Shown: positions 24,632 to 33,730, counted from the stretch's first letter. The stretch is DNA of 64,000 nt from an uncultured Blautia sp. (GCA_900553515.1 USDN01000007.1:1-64000); one strand, 5' to 3'. Notes: generated by a model not told the origin, from the sequence alone. A program made the numbers and translations.

Positions 24632-25588
24632 TCAGACCTCCTTATGTTTCCATCTTCTGATGATGTATTTTATATCCTGATTAAAATATAACTCCAAAAA
24701 TATGATGACCGGAACAATACAATAAACACGTCCCTTTGCAGTCACATTTCCTTCCAGTAGATTCCTGTTTTCAAATACAGGAACAATCTCAATCCTATTC
24801 TGATGCAGGGGCATGGTCATCCCTAATACAGCAAGTACTGTTCCTGTCACAGAAGGATCCTCACTTCCAAAATCCACATGTCCACTGATCTTTCCAGGAA
24901 ACACATGCCGCAATAATTTCCATACTTTTGCTCTGGCATATGCGATCCCTGCCTTTGTCCTGGGATGCTGGAAAAATGCTTTCCACCAGTCTATTTTATC
25001 ACAGATCCTCTGGATTGTTAATGAAATTCTATGAAAGATCTCAGGAATACTCCTGAACCTTTCCCACATTTCTTTTAGTGTCCCCCAGATTTTTACTATT
25101 TTATTCTGTTTTTTTTCAAAATCCTGTTTCTCTGCAGCGCCTTCGGATCTTTCTTCCTCATCTTCCATAAATGGAGCAGAATTTAAAGTTTCTTCTTCAG
25201 GTTTCTCCAATAGCTGTTCTTCTTCATCTGGCATCTCCTGTTCTGCAGGTTCCAGCAGTCTGGTTTCGTTTTTTTCTGCTCTTTTTTGAGCATCATTCTT
25301 CCTGTTTCGGTATTTCTCCAAAAGAGCAAGAACAGGTATACCAAAAATCCTCAGTTCCTGACGACCAGATCCATCTTTATACCTCATCGAAAAAGAAACT
25401 CCTCTGAAAAGCCAGCTGACTTTTATTGCAGCTTCTGCCTCCCGAAAAGCTGCCCCTTCCTTTATTGCTCTGCCCTCATATCTGACCGGACAGAACAGGA
25501 TCAGAAACAGCAGAAGCAGCACCAGACCCAGAAAACTTCCCAGAAGGATCAATATCCACTTGATCAGCATCCATAAAATATGTAACAT
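24632..25588 (-). CDS. DUF2953 protein (YtfI-like)
   Basis: Protein of 318 residues. An N-terminal membrane helix (about 8-30, 'WILILLGSFLGLVLLLLFLILF') is followed by 'CPVRYEGRAI', an acidic linker (about 105-160), and a C-terminal domain with 'TKAGIAYARAKVWKLLRHVFPGKISGHVDFGSEDPSVTG', typical of DUF2953. Function is not established; the partner gene ytfJ suggests a sporulation-related role. It begins four bases after the upstream 103-residue protein gene. Confidence 0.88.
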   Translation of the reverse strand: MLHILWMLIKWILILLGSFLGLVLLLLFLILFCPVRYEGRAIKEGAAFREAEAAIKVSWLFRGVSFSMRYKDGSGRQELRIFGIPVLALLEKYRNRKNDAQKRAEKNETRLLEPAEQEMPDEEEQLLEKPEEETLNSAPFMEDEEERSEGAAEKQDFEKKQNKIVKIWGTLKEMWERFRSIPEIFHRISLTIQRICDKIDWWKAFFQHPRTKAGIAYARAKVWKLLRHVFPGKISGHVDFGSEDPSVTGTVLAVLGMTMPLHQNRIEIVPVFENRNLLEGNVTAKGRVYCIVPVIIFLELYFNQDIKYIIRRWKHKEV

Positions 25589-25592
25589 GCCT

Positions 25593-25904
25593 TCACCTGT
25601 TTTTTATATATTTTTCCACCTGCACGTCCCCTGTCTCCTCATAAACGGTCTGTACAATAGAACGAACAAGCTCCATAGCCTCATCTATGCCTTTCGCTAC
25701 CCCAACGATCTCCGGACACATACGAGCAGCTGTTTTCTGAAATAAAGTAACTGCCGGAATGATCTCCAAAATATTGTGAGGATTTACAGAAAGGGTCAGA
25801 AGATAAATTCCCGGAACCAGTTTTCCCTGATCCAGCTTCTGCCGGATATCTTCCACATTCCGGACAGTTTCCCCGATATAATAATCGTCCATCCATTTCA
25901 GCAT
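25593..25904 (-). CDS. Unknown 103-residue protein
   Basis: Small soluble protein; family not recognised. The N-terminus reads 'MLKWMDDYYIGETVRNVEDIR', a central hydrophobic beta-like part follows ('GIYLLTLSVNPHNILEIIPAV'), then a helical part ('GIDEAMELVRSIVQTVYEE'). No membrane segment or catalytic motif is seen. It sits four bases upstream of the DUF2953-ytfJ pair, so it may belong to the same process. An in-frame ATG at 25892 is an alternative start. A competing frame at 25681-25950 is judged a shadow. Confidence 0.75.
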   Translation of the reverse strand: MLKWMDDYYIGETVRNVEDIRQKLDQGKLVPGIYLLTLSVNPHNILEIIPAVTLFQKTAARMCPEIVGVAKGIDEAMELVRSIVQTVYEETGDVQVEKYIKNR

Positions 25905-25934
25905 TAACAGGATTCCCCTTTCTATGTAAATCTA

Positions 25935-25964
25935 AACAGGGCTGCGCCAAAACACAACCCTGTT
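25935..25964 (-). terminator. Possible hairpin after the NUDIX gene
   Basis: AACAGGG (25935-25941) pairs with CCCTGTT (25958-25964) and overlaps the NUDIX stop codon. The downstream bases (TAGATTT) make only a weak U-tract, so it may attenuate rather than end transcription. Confidence 0.35.
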
Positions 25965-26406
25965 ACTTTTTGCCCCAGAGTCCCTGACTCCGTAATTCCA
26001 GATATTCCTGATAGGCTTTTTCCACAATCTGTTTCTCATTAGAAAATCGAAGAAGGTGGTAGATCTCATGGAATTTATAATATCCGGAATCCACAAAAAA
26101 CTCTTCTCTCTGAGGTTTGCTATGATAATTATCCGCCGTCATCAGATACCAATGTACTTCTTTTGTGACCATATCCTCCGGAACGGTAAAATTATAATGG
26201 CTTTTGCCAATATATTTTACAACAGAGGCTCTGACATCTGCTTCTTCTTTGACCTCCCGCAGTGCCGTCTGAATATAGGTCTCTCCCGGCTCAACAGTCC
26301 CTTTCGGCAATACCCAGCCTTCATATCTGTTTTTGTAAGACTTATATAAAGCCAGTATCTTACCACGATAAATTACCACACCGCCACAGCTTGTTGCTTC
26401 TATCAT
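25963..26406 (-). CDS. NUDIX hydrolase
   Basis: Protein of 147 residues with a complete NUDIX box: 'GTVEPGETYIQTALREVKEE', that is Gx5Ex7REVxEE. NUDIX enzymes cleave nucleoside diphosphates linked to another group; the substrate cannot be read from this sequence. The N-terminal 'ATSCGGVVIYRGKILALY' and 'VLPKG' are typical of MutT/diadenosine polyphosphate hydrolase-like members. ATG at 26406 is preferred because GGAGG is nine bases upstream; an upstream TTG (26412) is too close to that site. A promoter lies at 26454-26482. Confidence 0.92.
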   Translation of the reverse strand: MIEATSCGGVVIYRGKILALYKSYKNRYEGWVLPKGTVEPGETYIQTALREVKEEADVRASVVKYIGKSHYNFTVPEDMVTKEVHWYLMTADNYHSKPQREEFFVDSGYYKFHEIYHLLRFSNEKQIVEKAYQEYLELRSQGLWGKK

Positions 26407-26453
26407 CTGCAATTTCCTCCTGTATCGCGTGTGAATTATATATAACTGGATAT

Positions 26454-26482
26454 AGTATAACTCTTTTTCAGTAAACTGGCAA
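26454..26482 (-). promoter_or_regulatory. Sigma-A promoter of the NUDIX gene
   Basis: On the minus strand TTGCCA (26482-26477) and TATACT (26459-26454) are 17 bases apart, in the gap after the penicillin-binding protein stop at 26509. Confidence 0.65.
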
Positions 26483-26508
26483 GAATTTGTTCTGCCATAC
26501 AGAATATA

Positions 26509-27999
26509 TCAATAATAATATGCGTTAAAGATCTGTGAAGCGATTGGTACAGCAGCCTCGCTTCCTGTTCCGCCTCCCTCTACAATCACTGCCACCGCAA
26601 GATCCGGATCGTCCACATTAGAGTATCCCACAAACCAGGAATGACTGGAACCATACTCATCATATTCTGCAGACCCTGTTTTTCCTGCAGCCGTGTATCC
26701 CTGTCCCGAAAGAGAAGACGCCGTACCGTACTCTACAACATCTTTCATTAATTCTCCCAGCATGGTTGCCTCATTTTTTGTCATAATACGTTTATAAGCC
26801 TCCGGCTGTGTGGTACTTACATGCTCCCCTGTATTATTTACTACCTGGTCGATCAGATAAGGTTTCATCACAACTCCATTGTTTGCAATGGCACAGGTGA
26901 TAAGCGCCATATGTGCCGGAGAGACCAGCGTATTTCCCTGACCGATAGCAGTCTGCATGGTAAGAGGTATCCCTGATTTTCCATTCAGACTGAATATGCT
27001 TTTTTTATACGAAGCAAAAGGAAGCTTTTTATTAAAAAGCAGGTCTTCACTTGTCTCCCGCAAAGAAGCGCCTCCAAGAGATGTTCCCATTTCTGCAAAA
27101 GCACAGTTGCAGGAAGATGCAAAGGCAGAATAAAAATCCTCCTGTCCATGAACATTTCCGTTATAGCATCGAATGGTGTGACCCTCTTTTGTAATACTTC
27201 CCTCGCAGAGATAAGAATATCCATTAAAACTCTTATTTTTTCTGAAATAGTCAAGAGCCGTAACTATCTTAAAAGTAGATCCCGGAGGATACTGTCCCTG
27301 GGTAGCCCGGTTCAGAAGACTGGAGTTGGTTTCATCGCTGACAAGCCAGTCCCAGTTTTCTGCAATACTATTGGGATCAAAGTCAGGTTTGCTGACCATG
27401 GCAAGGATTTTGCCGGTAGACGGTTCTATGGCCACTACTGCCCCTCTCCGGTCTCCAAGCGCATAATATGCAGTTGTCTGCAATTCTGCACTTAAAGTAG
27501 AGATTACCGTATCACCCATATTTTTCCTTCCCAGAAACTCATTTTTCATCTGATTCAGAAAAAATTCATGAGAACTCAAAAGCTGAAAATTCGCTTCTGA
27601 TTCCAGACCGCTTTTTCCATTAGAATCATACCCAACCACATGAGCAAATACATTTGCATAAGGATAAATACGATCCTCGGTACCATCCTCATACACATCT
27701 GTCTTTGCCAGTATCTCTCCATCCGAAGAAACTATCTGCCCCCTTATTACACGATCAGAAAAAGTGTCCTGTCTTGTATTGTAAGGACTGTTTATAAAAT
27801 CTTCGCTTTTTACCACATTGAAATAAACAAGATAGCCTATCATAGCTGCAAAAACCGCCACAAAGAACCATGAAACATACGTATATTCCTTGTTTCTTGC
27901 CCGCCTACGTTTAGATCTCTCTTGCTCTTCGCGCTTCCTCTCTCGCTCGTATTCTCTGCGCTGCTTCTTTTCTACGTCTCTCAAATTCCTCGTCCTCAT
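26509..27999 (-). CDS. Class B penicillin-binding protein (FtsI/PbpA-like transpeptidase)
   Basis: Protein of 496 residues. A highly charged cytoplasmic start (about 1-40, Arg/Lys/Glu repeats) is followed by a membrane helix (about 42-62) and the extracellular dimer and transpeptidase domains. The three active-site motifs are SxxK in 'YPPGSTFKIVTAL', SxN as 'SCN' in 'ASSCNCAF' and KTG in 'AAGKTGSAEYDEYG'. It cross-links peptidoglycan together with its partner, the ftsW/rodA-family gene directly upstream. Its ATG (27999) lies 89 bases inside that gene, in a different frame; no other ATG occurs before the membrane helix. Confidence 0.93.
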   Translation of the reverse strand: MRTRNLRDVEKKQRREYERERKREEQERSKRRRARNKEYTYVSWFFVAVFAAMIGYLVYFNVVKSEDFINSPYNTRQDTFSDRVIRGQIVSSDGEILAKTDVYEDGTEDRIYPYANVFAHVVGYDSNGKSGLESEANFQLLSSHEFFLNQMKNEFLGRKNMGDTVISTLSAELQTTAYYALGDRRGAVVAIEPSTGKILAMVSKPDFDPNSIAENWDWLVSDETNSSLLNRATQGQYPPGSTFKIVTALDYFRKNKSFNGYSYLCEGSITKEGHTIRCYNGNVHGQEDFYSAFASSCNCAFAEMGTSLGGASLRETSEDLLFNKKLPFASYKKSIFSLNGKSGIPLTMQTAIGQGNTLVSPAHMALITCAIANNGVVMKPYLIDQVVNNTGEHVSTTQPEAYKRIMTKNEATMLGELMKDVVEYGTASSLSGQGYTAAGKTGSAEYDEYGSSHSWFVGYSNVDDPDLAVAVIVEGGGTGSEAAVPIASQIFNAYYY

Positions 28000-29281
28000 C
28001 TTCTCTTAATATATACAGTCCCTGGATAATGGCAAGCATCAGTATTGTACTCATAACAGAACTTCCTCCATAGCTTACCAGCGGCAGGGTAACACCTGTC
28101 ATAGGAATAAATTTTGTTGCTCCTCCAATAGTCAGGATGACCTGAAAGGCATATTCCGTTCCTAACCCAAGTGCAATAAGTTTATAAAAAGGATTTTTGA
28201 TCCGGATGGCGATATTGACGATCATCAGGAAAAAGCTCATGCATACCAAGATCAGACAAATGGCAAAAATTCCTCCCAGCTCCTCACAGATAGCACTGAA
28301 GATAAAGTCATTTTTTACCACAGGAATAGAGCCTGGCGACCCCTGGCAGAGTCCCATTCCAAACCATCCTCCAGTACCAATTGCAAATAAAGACTGAACA
28401 ATCTGATAACCCTCATTCTGATAAACAGCCATAGGATTTCTCCAGGCACTTACCCTCTGACGTACATGCCCAAACAGAAAATAAGCGATCACTGCACCTG
28501 TACTTCCTCCTGCAAGTCCCAGGCCCAGATAAGCGGCTTTTTTAGTAGACACATAGATCATTACCAGATAAGCGGCAAAAAAGATCACTGCACTTCCCAG
28601 GTCTCTGGACAATACCAGGATTACTACATGAAGCCCGGCAATGACCGTTGCTTTCACAACTGTTGGAAAACTGGTGTCACGTGACAGAACTGCAGCCATA
28701 AAGAACACAAATGTGATCTTTATCACTTCAGAAGGCTGGACTCCCATAAGAGAAAGCTTGGCGCCGTAGCTTGTCCGCGCCAAAAGGAATACAGCCGCCA
28801 GAAGAACGATACCAACACCTGCGTACAGCCAGGTCAGCCTTCTAAGAAACCGCATCTTCCGTATCATAACCGGTATGATCAGCGCAATTCCGCTGGCAGC
28901 TGCCGCAATCACCAGCTGCTTTGTTGCTGTAGTAATATCCAGTCTGCACAGCATGATAAAGCCAACGCTGAGCAGCATACACATATTATTCAGAAGCAGC
29001 AGAGATGCCTTTTTATAAAAAATACGGTACAATATCTGAACTGCTGCAAAAAACACCAGCATTTCAATATAAAAGATGATCACATTAAAATCAAAGGTTT
29101 TCAGATAAATCACCAAAAACGCAGTAAAATCCATAAAGAAAATGAGGACCAGCTGCTGACGCAGCATACTGTACTTTTCTTCCTCATCCTGCTGACGCAC
29201 TGTGTAAAAACAGTGGAAGGTATAAATGACCATCAGCGTTAAGATCAGATATTTTGATAATTCAACGATAACATTAATCAT
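27911..29281 (-). CDS. FtsW/RodA/SpoVE-family peptidoglycan polymerase
   Basis: Protein of 456 residues with about ten to twelve membrane helices. SEDS-family landmarks are 'GVQPSEVIKITFVFFMAAVLS', 'VLSRDLGSAVIFFAAYL', 'NDFIFSAICEELGGIFAICLIL' and 'TGVTLPLVSYGGSSVMSTILMLAIIQG'. Such proteins polymerise lipid II into glycan strands with a class B PBP partner, here the overlapping downstream gene. The sequence does not show whether it serves division, elongation or sporulation. The last ~35 residues are charged ('DEDEEFERRRKEAAQRIRAR') and overlap the PBP start. It begins 6 bases after the U32 gene. Confidence 0.93.
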   Translation of the reverse strand: MINVIVELSKYLILTLMVIYTFHCFYTVRQQDEEEKYSMLRQQLVLIFFMDFTAFLVIYLKTFDFNVIIFYIEMLVFFAAVQILYRIFYKKASLLLLNNMCMLLSVGFIMLCRLDITTATKQLVIAAAASGIALIIPVMIRKMRFLRRLTWLYAGVGIVLLAAVFLLARTSYGAKLSLMGVQPSEVIKITFVFFMAAVLSRDTSFPTVVKATVIAGLHVVILVLSRDLGSAVIFFAAYLVMIYVSTKKAAYLGLGLAGGSTGAVIAYFLFGHVRQRVSAWRNPMAVYQNEGYQIVQSLFAIGTGGWFGMGLCQGSPGSIPVVKNDFIFSAICEELGGIFAICLILVCMSFFLMIVNIAIRIKNPFYKLIALGLGTEYAFQVILTIGGATKFIPMTGVTLPLVSYGGSSVMSTILMLAIIQGLYILREDEDEEFERRRKEAAQRIRAREEARRAREI

Positions 29282-29287
29282 ATGCCC

Positions 29288-31477
29288 TTATTCGGCTCCT
29301 CTTTTAAAATGTCCCTTTGTAAACTCTCTTGCAGAGGCATCCTGTCCCCGGAGATACACTCCTGCAAATTCTTTCAGGATCTGTTCTGTCTCTTTTCCGG
29401 ATTCCAGGGTAAAAGCAAGGCGCAGAGATGCTGCTCCCAGTTTTTTTACTTTGCTGCTTTCTCTTAAAAGTCCATAAGGGATGCTGTTATAGATTATATT
29501 ATAACAGTACTCTCTTCCTTTTGTAGTTCCGGTTTTCCACGGATGGCAGACACAGGAACTGATAAACTCCTTATCATAACGGTCTCTGAGTACCATCGTC
29601 TTCTCCTGACCGTCACATCGTCCTGAATTTTTCCGGACGCACTGAGCAGAGATCATAAGAGGAAGATATCCGTAAATGATACATTCACTGTCCCGGCTGT
29701 CTCTGTGAAAAAGCTCTTTCTCATTCAGTTCCATTGGCATCGTATTCCGAAGGATCTTTTCTTCTCTCCAGAATGCACAGGCTTCATCATTCCATGTATA
29801 TAAAGATGCATCTGCCACACAGTATTTCTGAAATCCGGCTTTACGGAGCATTCCATACCCCTCCAGATCATGTACAAGAAACCCTTTCATACCCACAGCT
29901 ATCCACTGAGATGCCGCTTCCAGGTACTCTTCCGGCATGACTCCTCTTGTAATCCTTGGAAGAGAAAGGTAAAGTTCCTTTTCTTTATAACGATCCTGAT
30001 CCATAAAATCCTTCATAATGTCAAAAGGAAGATACAGACCTGTAAGATCCGGAGAGCGCCATGCTGCTTCTGCCTGTTCTTTTGTTTCACAGGAAGCATA
30101 CAGCAGTGGTTCTTCCAAAGCAGCTTTTTGTTTTAAAGATCTGCGTTCTTTCAATGTCTGATCACATGCATATACCGGATCTGTTTCTGCTTTTCTTCTG
30201 TATTTTTTCAAAATTTCTTCTTCTAACTGAAAAAGAGCTTCTCGTCTTAGTTCATTTAATATCTTCACCGGAACAAAAATCTGGCCGCTCATCTGAATAT
30301 CCAGTTCCTCCCAGGCAAACTCTGTATTCCCAAGCTTTTCCATCTGCTGCCGGATCCTCGCTTCTTCCATAGGATGTTCCTTTGCATACTGCACTTCTCC
30401 CATGGAGACAATGGCTTCTGCCGACCCACTGGAAACCTGAAGGATGGCCGGGCTTTCCGGATAAAGAATCAGATCTCCTCTGATCTTTTTCTTCGTCGGG
30501 AAGGTCTTTACAGAGGTGACCGACGTTTTTTTATGATTATGAAAGGCTATCATATCCGGTCCATTGTGCTGTTTATAATATCCCTGGCAGGATCCCCCTC
30601 TGTTAAAGGTATCCAGAAGGAATTTCCTGTCTTTTTCATCTACCTTATAGGATGCTCTGTTTTCTTTCAATATATCCAGATACTTCCGATAGATCCCTGT
30701 TACTGCAGCCGTATATTCCGGCTGTTTCATTCTTCCCTCGATTTTCAAAGACATTACGCCTGCTTCAATGATTTCCGGCAGGATATCAAGGGTACAGATA
30801 TCCTTAAGGCTTAATGGACAGTTTTCCTTCTCTTTAGAAAAATGTTTTCCCGGCTCTGCAGTCTGATAAGGAAGACGGCACGGCTGGGCACAGCGTCCTC
30901 TGTTTCCGCTTCTGCCTCCCAGGATGCTGCTCATCAGGCACTGGCCGGAAATGCTGTAGCAAAGCGCACCATGGATAAAAGTTTCTATCTCAACAGGACT
31001 TGCCTTATGCATATCGGAAAGTTCCTTAATACTCAGTTCTCTGGCAGGAACTACCCGGGTAACTCCCAGACTTTCCAGAAATTTCATTCCTTCAGGTCCT
31101 GTTACTGTCATCTGCGTGCTTGCATGAACCGGAAGATCCGGAAATGTGTTCCGAATAAATCGAAGAACCCCCATGTCCTGTACGATTACCGCATCCAGCC
31201 CTTCTTCATAAACTTCCTTTAAGGAATCATAAAGCCGTTCTTTCAATTCCCGGTTCTTTAGAAGTGTATTGACTGTAAGATATAGCTTTCTTCCATGAAT
31301 ATGGGCTGTCCGGATCGCACGGACAAGCTCCTCCTGTGTAAAATTTTTAGCATATGCTCTGGCTCCGAAATCCGGACCACCAAGATAAACAGCATCTGCC
31401 CCGGCTCCAATAGCCGCCTGAAATGCCTCATAAGAGCCTGCCGGCGCCAGCAGCTCTACTTTACTGAAATCTGTCAT
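29288..31477 (-). CDS. U32-family peptidase with DUF3656 region
   Basis: Protein of 729 residues. N-terminal U32 domain: 'VELLAPAGSYEAFQAAIGAGADAVYLGG', 'LYLTVNTLLKNREL', and the signature 'EIETFIHGALCYSISGQC' with 'GRSGNRGRCAQPCRLPY'. A longer C-terminal part (about 330-729), as in the large U32 proteins with DUF3656, also has 'YGYLPLMISAQCV'. Members are labelled collagenase-like, but some (RlhA, YhbU/V type) act in RNA modification, so the activity is left open. ATG at 31477 has GAGAGGG upstream; an upstream extension to 31570 lacks one. Confidence 0.92.
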   Translation of the reverse strand: MTDFSKVELLAPAGSYEAFQAAIGAGADAVYLGGPDFGARAYAKNFTQEELVRAIRTAHIHGRKLYLTVNTLLKNRELKERLYDSLKEVYEEGLDAVIVQDMGVLRFIRNTFPDLPVHASTQMTVTGPEGMKFLESLGVTRVVPARELSIKELSDMHKASPVEIETFIHGALCYSISGQCLMSSILGGRSGNRGRCAQPCRLPYQTAEPGKHFSKEKENCPLSLKDICTLDILPEIIEAGVMSLKIEGRMKQPEYTAAVTGIYRKYLDILKENRASYKVDEKDRKFLLDTFNRGGSCQGYYKQHNGPDMIAFHNHKKTSVTSVKTFPTKKKIRGDLILYPESPAILQVSSGSAEAIVSMGEVQYAKEHPMEEARIRQQMEKLGNTEFAWEELDIQMSGQIFVPVKILNELRREALFQLEEEILKKYRRKAETDPVYACDQTLKERRSLKQKAALEEPLLYASCETKEQAEAAWRSPDLTGLYLPFDIMKDFMDQDRYKEKELYLSLPRITRGVMPEEYLEAASQWIAVGMKGFLVHDLEGYGMLRKAGFQKYCVADASLYTWNDEACAFWREEKILRNTMPMELNEKELFHRDSRDSECIIYGYLPLMISAQCVRKNSGRCDGQEKTMVLRDRYDKEFISSCVCHPWKTGTTKGREYCYNIIYNSIPYGLLRESSKVKKLGAASLRLAFTLESGKETEQILKEFAGVYLRGQDASAREFTKGHFKRGAE

Positions 31478-31547
31478 AATCCCTCTCTTATCTTTGATAA
31501 CGGAGGACTGCATCCTCCCATATGTTTCATGAAACAGACAAAGGGGA

Positions 31548-31572
31548 CTACCGAAGCAATCCCCTTCCAACC
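31548..31572 (-). terminator. Possible weak terminator after zapA
   Basis: On the minus strand a GGGGA/TCCCC hairpin (about 31544-31569) just past the zapA stop is followed by a short pyrimidine run (TTTGTCTGTTT). The stem is short and the call is tentative. Confidence 0.3.
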
Positions 31573-31573
31573 T

Positions 31574-31981
31574 TTACTTTAGTAATGAGTCAACCTCACC
31601 TTCCAGCTCCTTAACCTTGCCTTCAAGGAGCGCCTTCTGCTGCTCAGCTTCCTGCTGTTTCTTCTCCGCTTCCTCAATCTTCAGACGAAGAGAGATCAGT
31701 TCATGCTTCAGCTCATACATTTCCTGGTCTTTCTGCTGAAGATCCTGTTCAAAGATCTCAGCCTGTTTTTTTGCCTTAAAATAGTCGTCTGTCACATTCA
31801 GACTAAGCAATGTATGCTTGGTCTCCATAGGCTGCCTGGAATAGCCCGGCATTTCGCTCAGCTCCGCAATTTTATTATTTATATAAGATGCTACCTTCTG
31901 AAAATACTCTTCAGATTCATAGCCTCCCAAAGTGATGATCTTTCCTCCGATCACAACCTGTGCCGTATTCTTGACTGCCAT
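31574..31981 (-). CDS. zapA: Cell division protein ZapA
   Basis: Protein of 135 residues. ZapA binds and bundles FtsZ at the division site. The N-terminal part 'VVIGGKIITLGGYESEEYFQKVASYINNKI' is the ZapA head domain, followed by a long coiled coil (about 70-135, Glu/Gln/Lys-rich). It is longer than the ~85-100 residues of Bacillus ZapA because of the extended coil. AGGAGG precedes the ATG. The promoter at 32032-32060 lies in the gap after ruvB. Confidence 0.9.
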   Translation of the reverse strand: MAVKNTAQVVIGGKIITLGGYESEEYFQKVASYINNKIAELSEMPGYSRQPMETKHTLLSLNVTDDYFKAKKQAEIFEQDLQQKDQEMYELKHELISLRLKIEEAEKKQQEAEQQKALLEGKVKELEGEVDSLLK

Positions 31982-32031
31982 ATAAAGCCTCCTGTGTATA
32001 TTAATTTCCTGAATTGTCCATATCTCACTTT

Positions 32032-32060
32032 ATTATACTCGAATTATGTCAAAATGTATA
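32032..32060 (-). promoter_or_regulatory. Promoter of zapA
   Basis: On the minus strand TATACA (32060-32055) and a perfect TATAAT (32037-32032) are 17 bases apart. A TTGACA also occurs inside the spacer but is only nine bases from the -10 box. Confidence 0.5.
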
Positions 32061-32067
32061 GAATTTT

Positions 32068-33066
32068 TTACGAAATCTTTTCATATCCAAGATGACTGTA
32101 TGCCAGTGCAGATGCCATCCTGCCTCTTGGAGTACGGTTCAGGAATCCATTTTGGAGAAGATAAGGCTCGTAAACATCTTCAAGAGTGCCTGAGTCCTCC
32201 CCTATGGCAGCAGCAAGAGTTTCCAATCCTACCGGACCGCCTTTAAAATTTACAATCAAGGTTTTCAGGATCCGTCTGTCTATCTTATCCAGACCATACT
32301 GATCCACCTCCAGAAGATCCAGTGCAAAAACCGCCACCTCGTAGGTGATCCTGCCATCATATTTTACCTGGGCAAAGTCCCGGACACGTTTCAGAAGACG
32401 ATTGGCTAATCGGGGCGTTCCTCTGGATCTCTTTGCAATCTCTGCTGCCCCTCTGCAGTCAATCTCCACATCAAGCACCTGGGCAGAACGCAGAATGATC
32501 GTTTCCAGTTCTTTCTGATTATAGAACTCTAAATGATGCATTACGCCAAAACGGTCTCTGAGAGGAGCCGAAAGAAGACCGGCTCTTGTGGTGGCCCCAA
32601 CCAGAGTAAACTTTGGAAGATCCAGACGTATAGAGCGGGCAGAAGCCCCTTTGCCGATCATGATATCAATAGCAAAATCCTCCATTGCCGGATAAAGCAC
32701 CTCTTCTACCTGACGGTTCAGACGGTGGATCTCATCTACAAAAAGAATATCTCCTTCCTGCAGATTATTAAGGATTGCTGCCATTTCTCCCGGTTTTTCA
32801 ATAGCCGGACCGGAGGTCACTTTCATATGTACGCCCATTTCATTGGCAATGATCCCGGAAAGGGTGGTTTTTCCAAGTCCCGGAGGTCCATAAAAAAGCA
32901 CATGATCCAATGCATCATGTCTTTGTCTGGCAGCTTCTATATAAATTTTTAATGTCTTTTTTGTTTTTTCCTGGCCGATATATTCCTCCAGAGTCTGAGG
33001 ACGGAGATTCCCTTCAAGAGGAAAATCTTCTTCTGTTACATCAGCAGTGATCATTCTTTTTTCCAT
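32068..33066 (-). CDS. ruvB: Holliday junction branch migration ATPase RuvB
   Basis: Protein of 332 residues, full length. It is the AAA+ motor of the RuvAB complex. Walker A 'FYGPPGLGKTTLSGIIA', Walker B 'LFVDEIHRLNRQVEE', sensor 1 'LVGATTRAGLLSAPLRDRFG' and the C-terminal winged-helix 'YEPYLLQNGFLNRTPRGRMA' are all visible. It starts 8 bases after ruvA. The resolvase partner RecU is at 7186-7716 and no ruvC is present. Confidence 0.98.
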   Translation of the reverse strand: MEKRMITADVTEEDFPLEGNLRPQTLEEYIGQEKTKKTLKIYIEAARQRHDALDHVLFYGPPGLGKTTLSGIIANEMGVHMKVTSGPAIEKPGEMAAILNNLQEGDILFVDEIHRLNRQVEEVLYPAMEDFAIDIMIGKGASARSIRLDLPKFTLVGATTRAGLLSAPLRDRFGVMHHLEFYNQKELETIILRSAQVLDVEIDCRGAAEIAKRSRGTPRLANRLLKRVRDFAQVKYDGRITYEVAVFALDLLEVDQYGLDKIDRRILKTLIVNFKGGPVGLETLAAAIGEDSGTLEDVYEPYLLQNGFLNRTPRGRMASALAYSHLGYEKIS

Positions 33067-33074
33067 ATTTACCC

Positions 33075-33686
33075 CTATAGATTTTTCAGCGCTGCCTTCA
33101 GGATAGCTTCTACATCATCCGGAGCCGCATCTGTTACTTTTCGTACTGCCCGAAGGGCATCCGTACTGGAGTATCCCAGTGCAACAAGGGCTTCTACTGC
33201 CTCTTTACTTCCATCCAGAATATTTTCTCCTGCAGATACAGCTTCTTCCTGCTGATGGAGCAGTTTCTTCTCAAAAGCCTCCTCCAGTTTCAGCTTGTCT
33301 TTCAGTTCTAAGATCAGTTTCTGGGCAGTTTTTTTGCCGATTCCCGGTGCACGGGAAATGGTTTTTACATCATCTGAGAGAACGGCAAAACTCAGCTCGT
33401 CTGCAGTAAGACCTGCAAGTACTCCAAGAGCTGCTTTTGGCCCGATCCCGTTGACTCCCAGAAGAAGACGGAACATATGAAGATCGTCTTTAGAAAGGAA
33501 GCCAAAAAGCTGCATAACATCCTCTCGTACATGAAAGTATGTATGTATTTTAATTTCTCCTTCAGAACGAACTGCCTTTTCAATAGCTGTTCCTGTCATA
33601 AAAATCTCATAGCCGATCCCGGCAGTCTCCACGGTCACGGAATTTTCCGTAGAGTCCACCACCCGGCCTCTTATAAATGAAATCAT
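33075..33686 (-). CDS. ruvA: Holliday junction DNA-binding protein RuvA
   Basis: Protein of 203 residues. Domain I (about 1-65, 'MISFIRGRVVDSTENSVTVETAGIGYEIF') is the OB fold. Domain II has the helix-hairpin-helix pairs 'LLGVNGIGPKAALGVLAGL' and 'ISRAPGIGKKTAQKLILELKDKL'. Domain III (about 155-203, 'EAVEALVALGYSSTDALRAV') contacts RuvB. It is first in ruvA-ruvB with a promoter at 33731-33759. Confidence 0.98.
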   Translation of the reverse strand: MISFIRGRVVDSTENSVTVETAGIGYEIFMTGTAIEKAVRSEGEIKIHTYFHVREDVMQLFGFLSKDDLHMFRLLLGVNGIGPKAALGVLAGLTADELSFAVLSDDVKTISRAPGIGKKTAQKLILELKDKLKLEEAFEKKLLHQQEEAVSAGENILDGSKEAVEALVALGYSSTDALRAVRKVTDAAPDDVEAILKAALKNL

Positions 33687-33730
33687 AAGATCTTACTCCT
33701 GTGATAGATAATCGTCAATTACATCGACTT

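Noticed and set aside
25681..25950. Minus-strand frame of 89 residues
   Set aside because: It overlaps the 103-residue frame at 25593 in another phase and has a Gly/Ser/Cys-rich composition without a ribosome site; the other frame fits the operon spacing better.
31489..31520. GGAGGA/TCCTCC inverted repeat upstream of the U32 gene
   Set aside because: Short stem with no T-run; it overlaps purine-rich sequence and may be chance.
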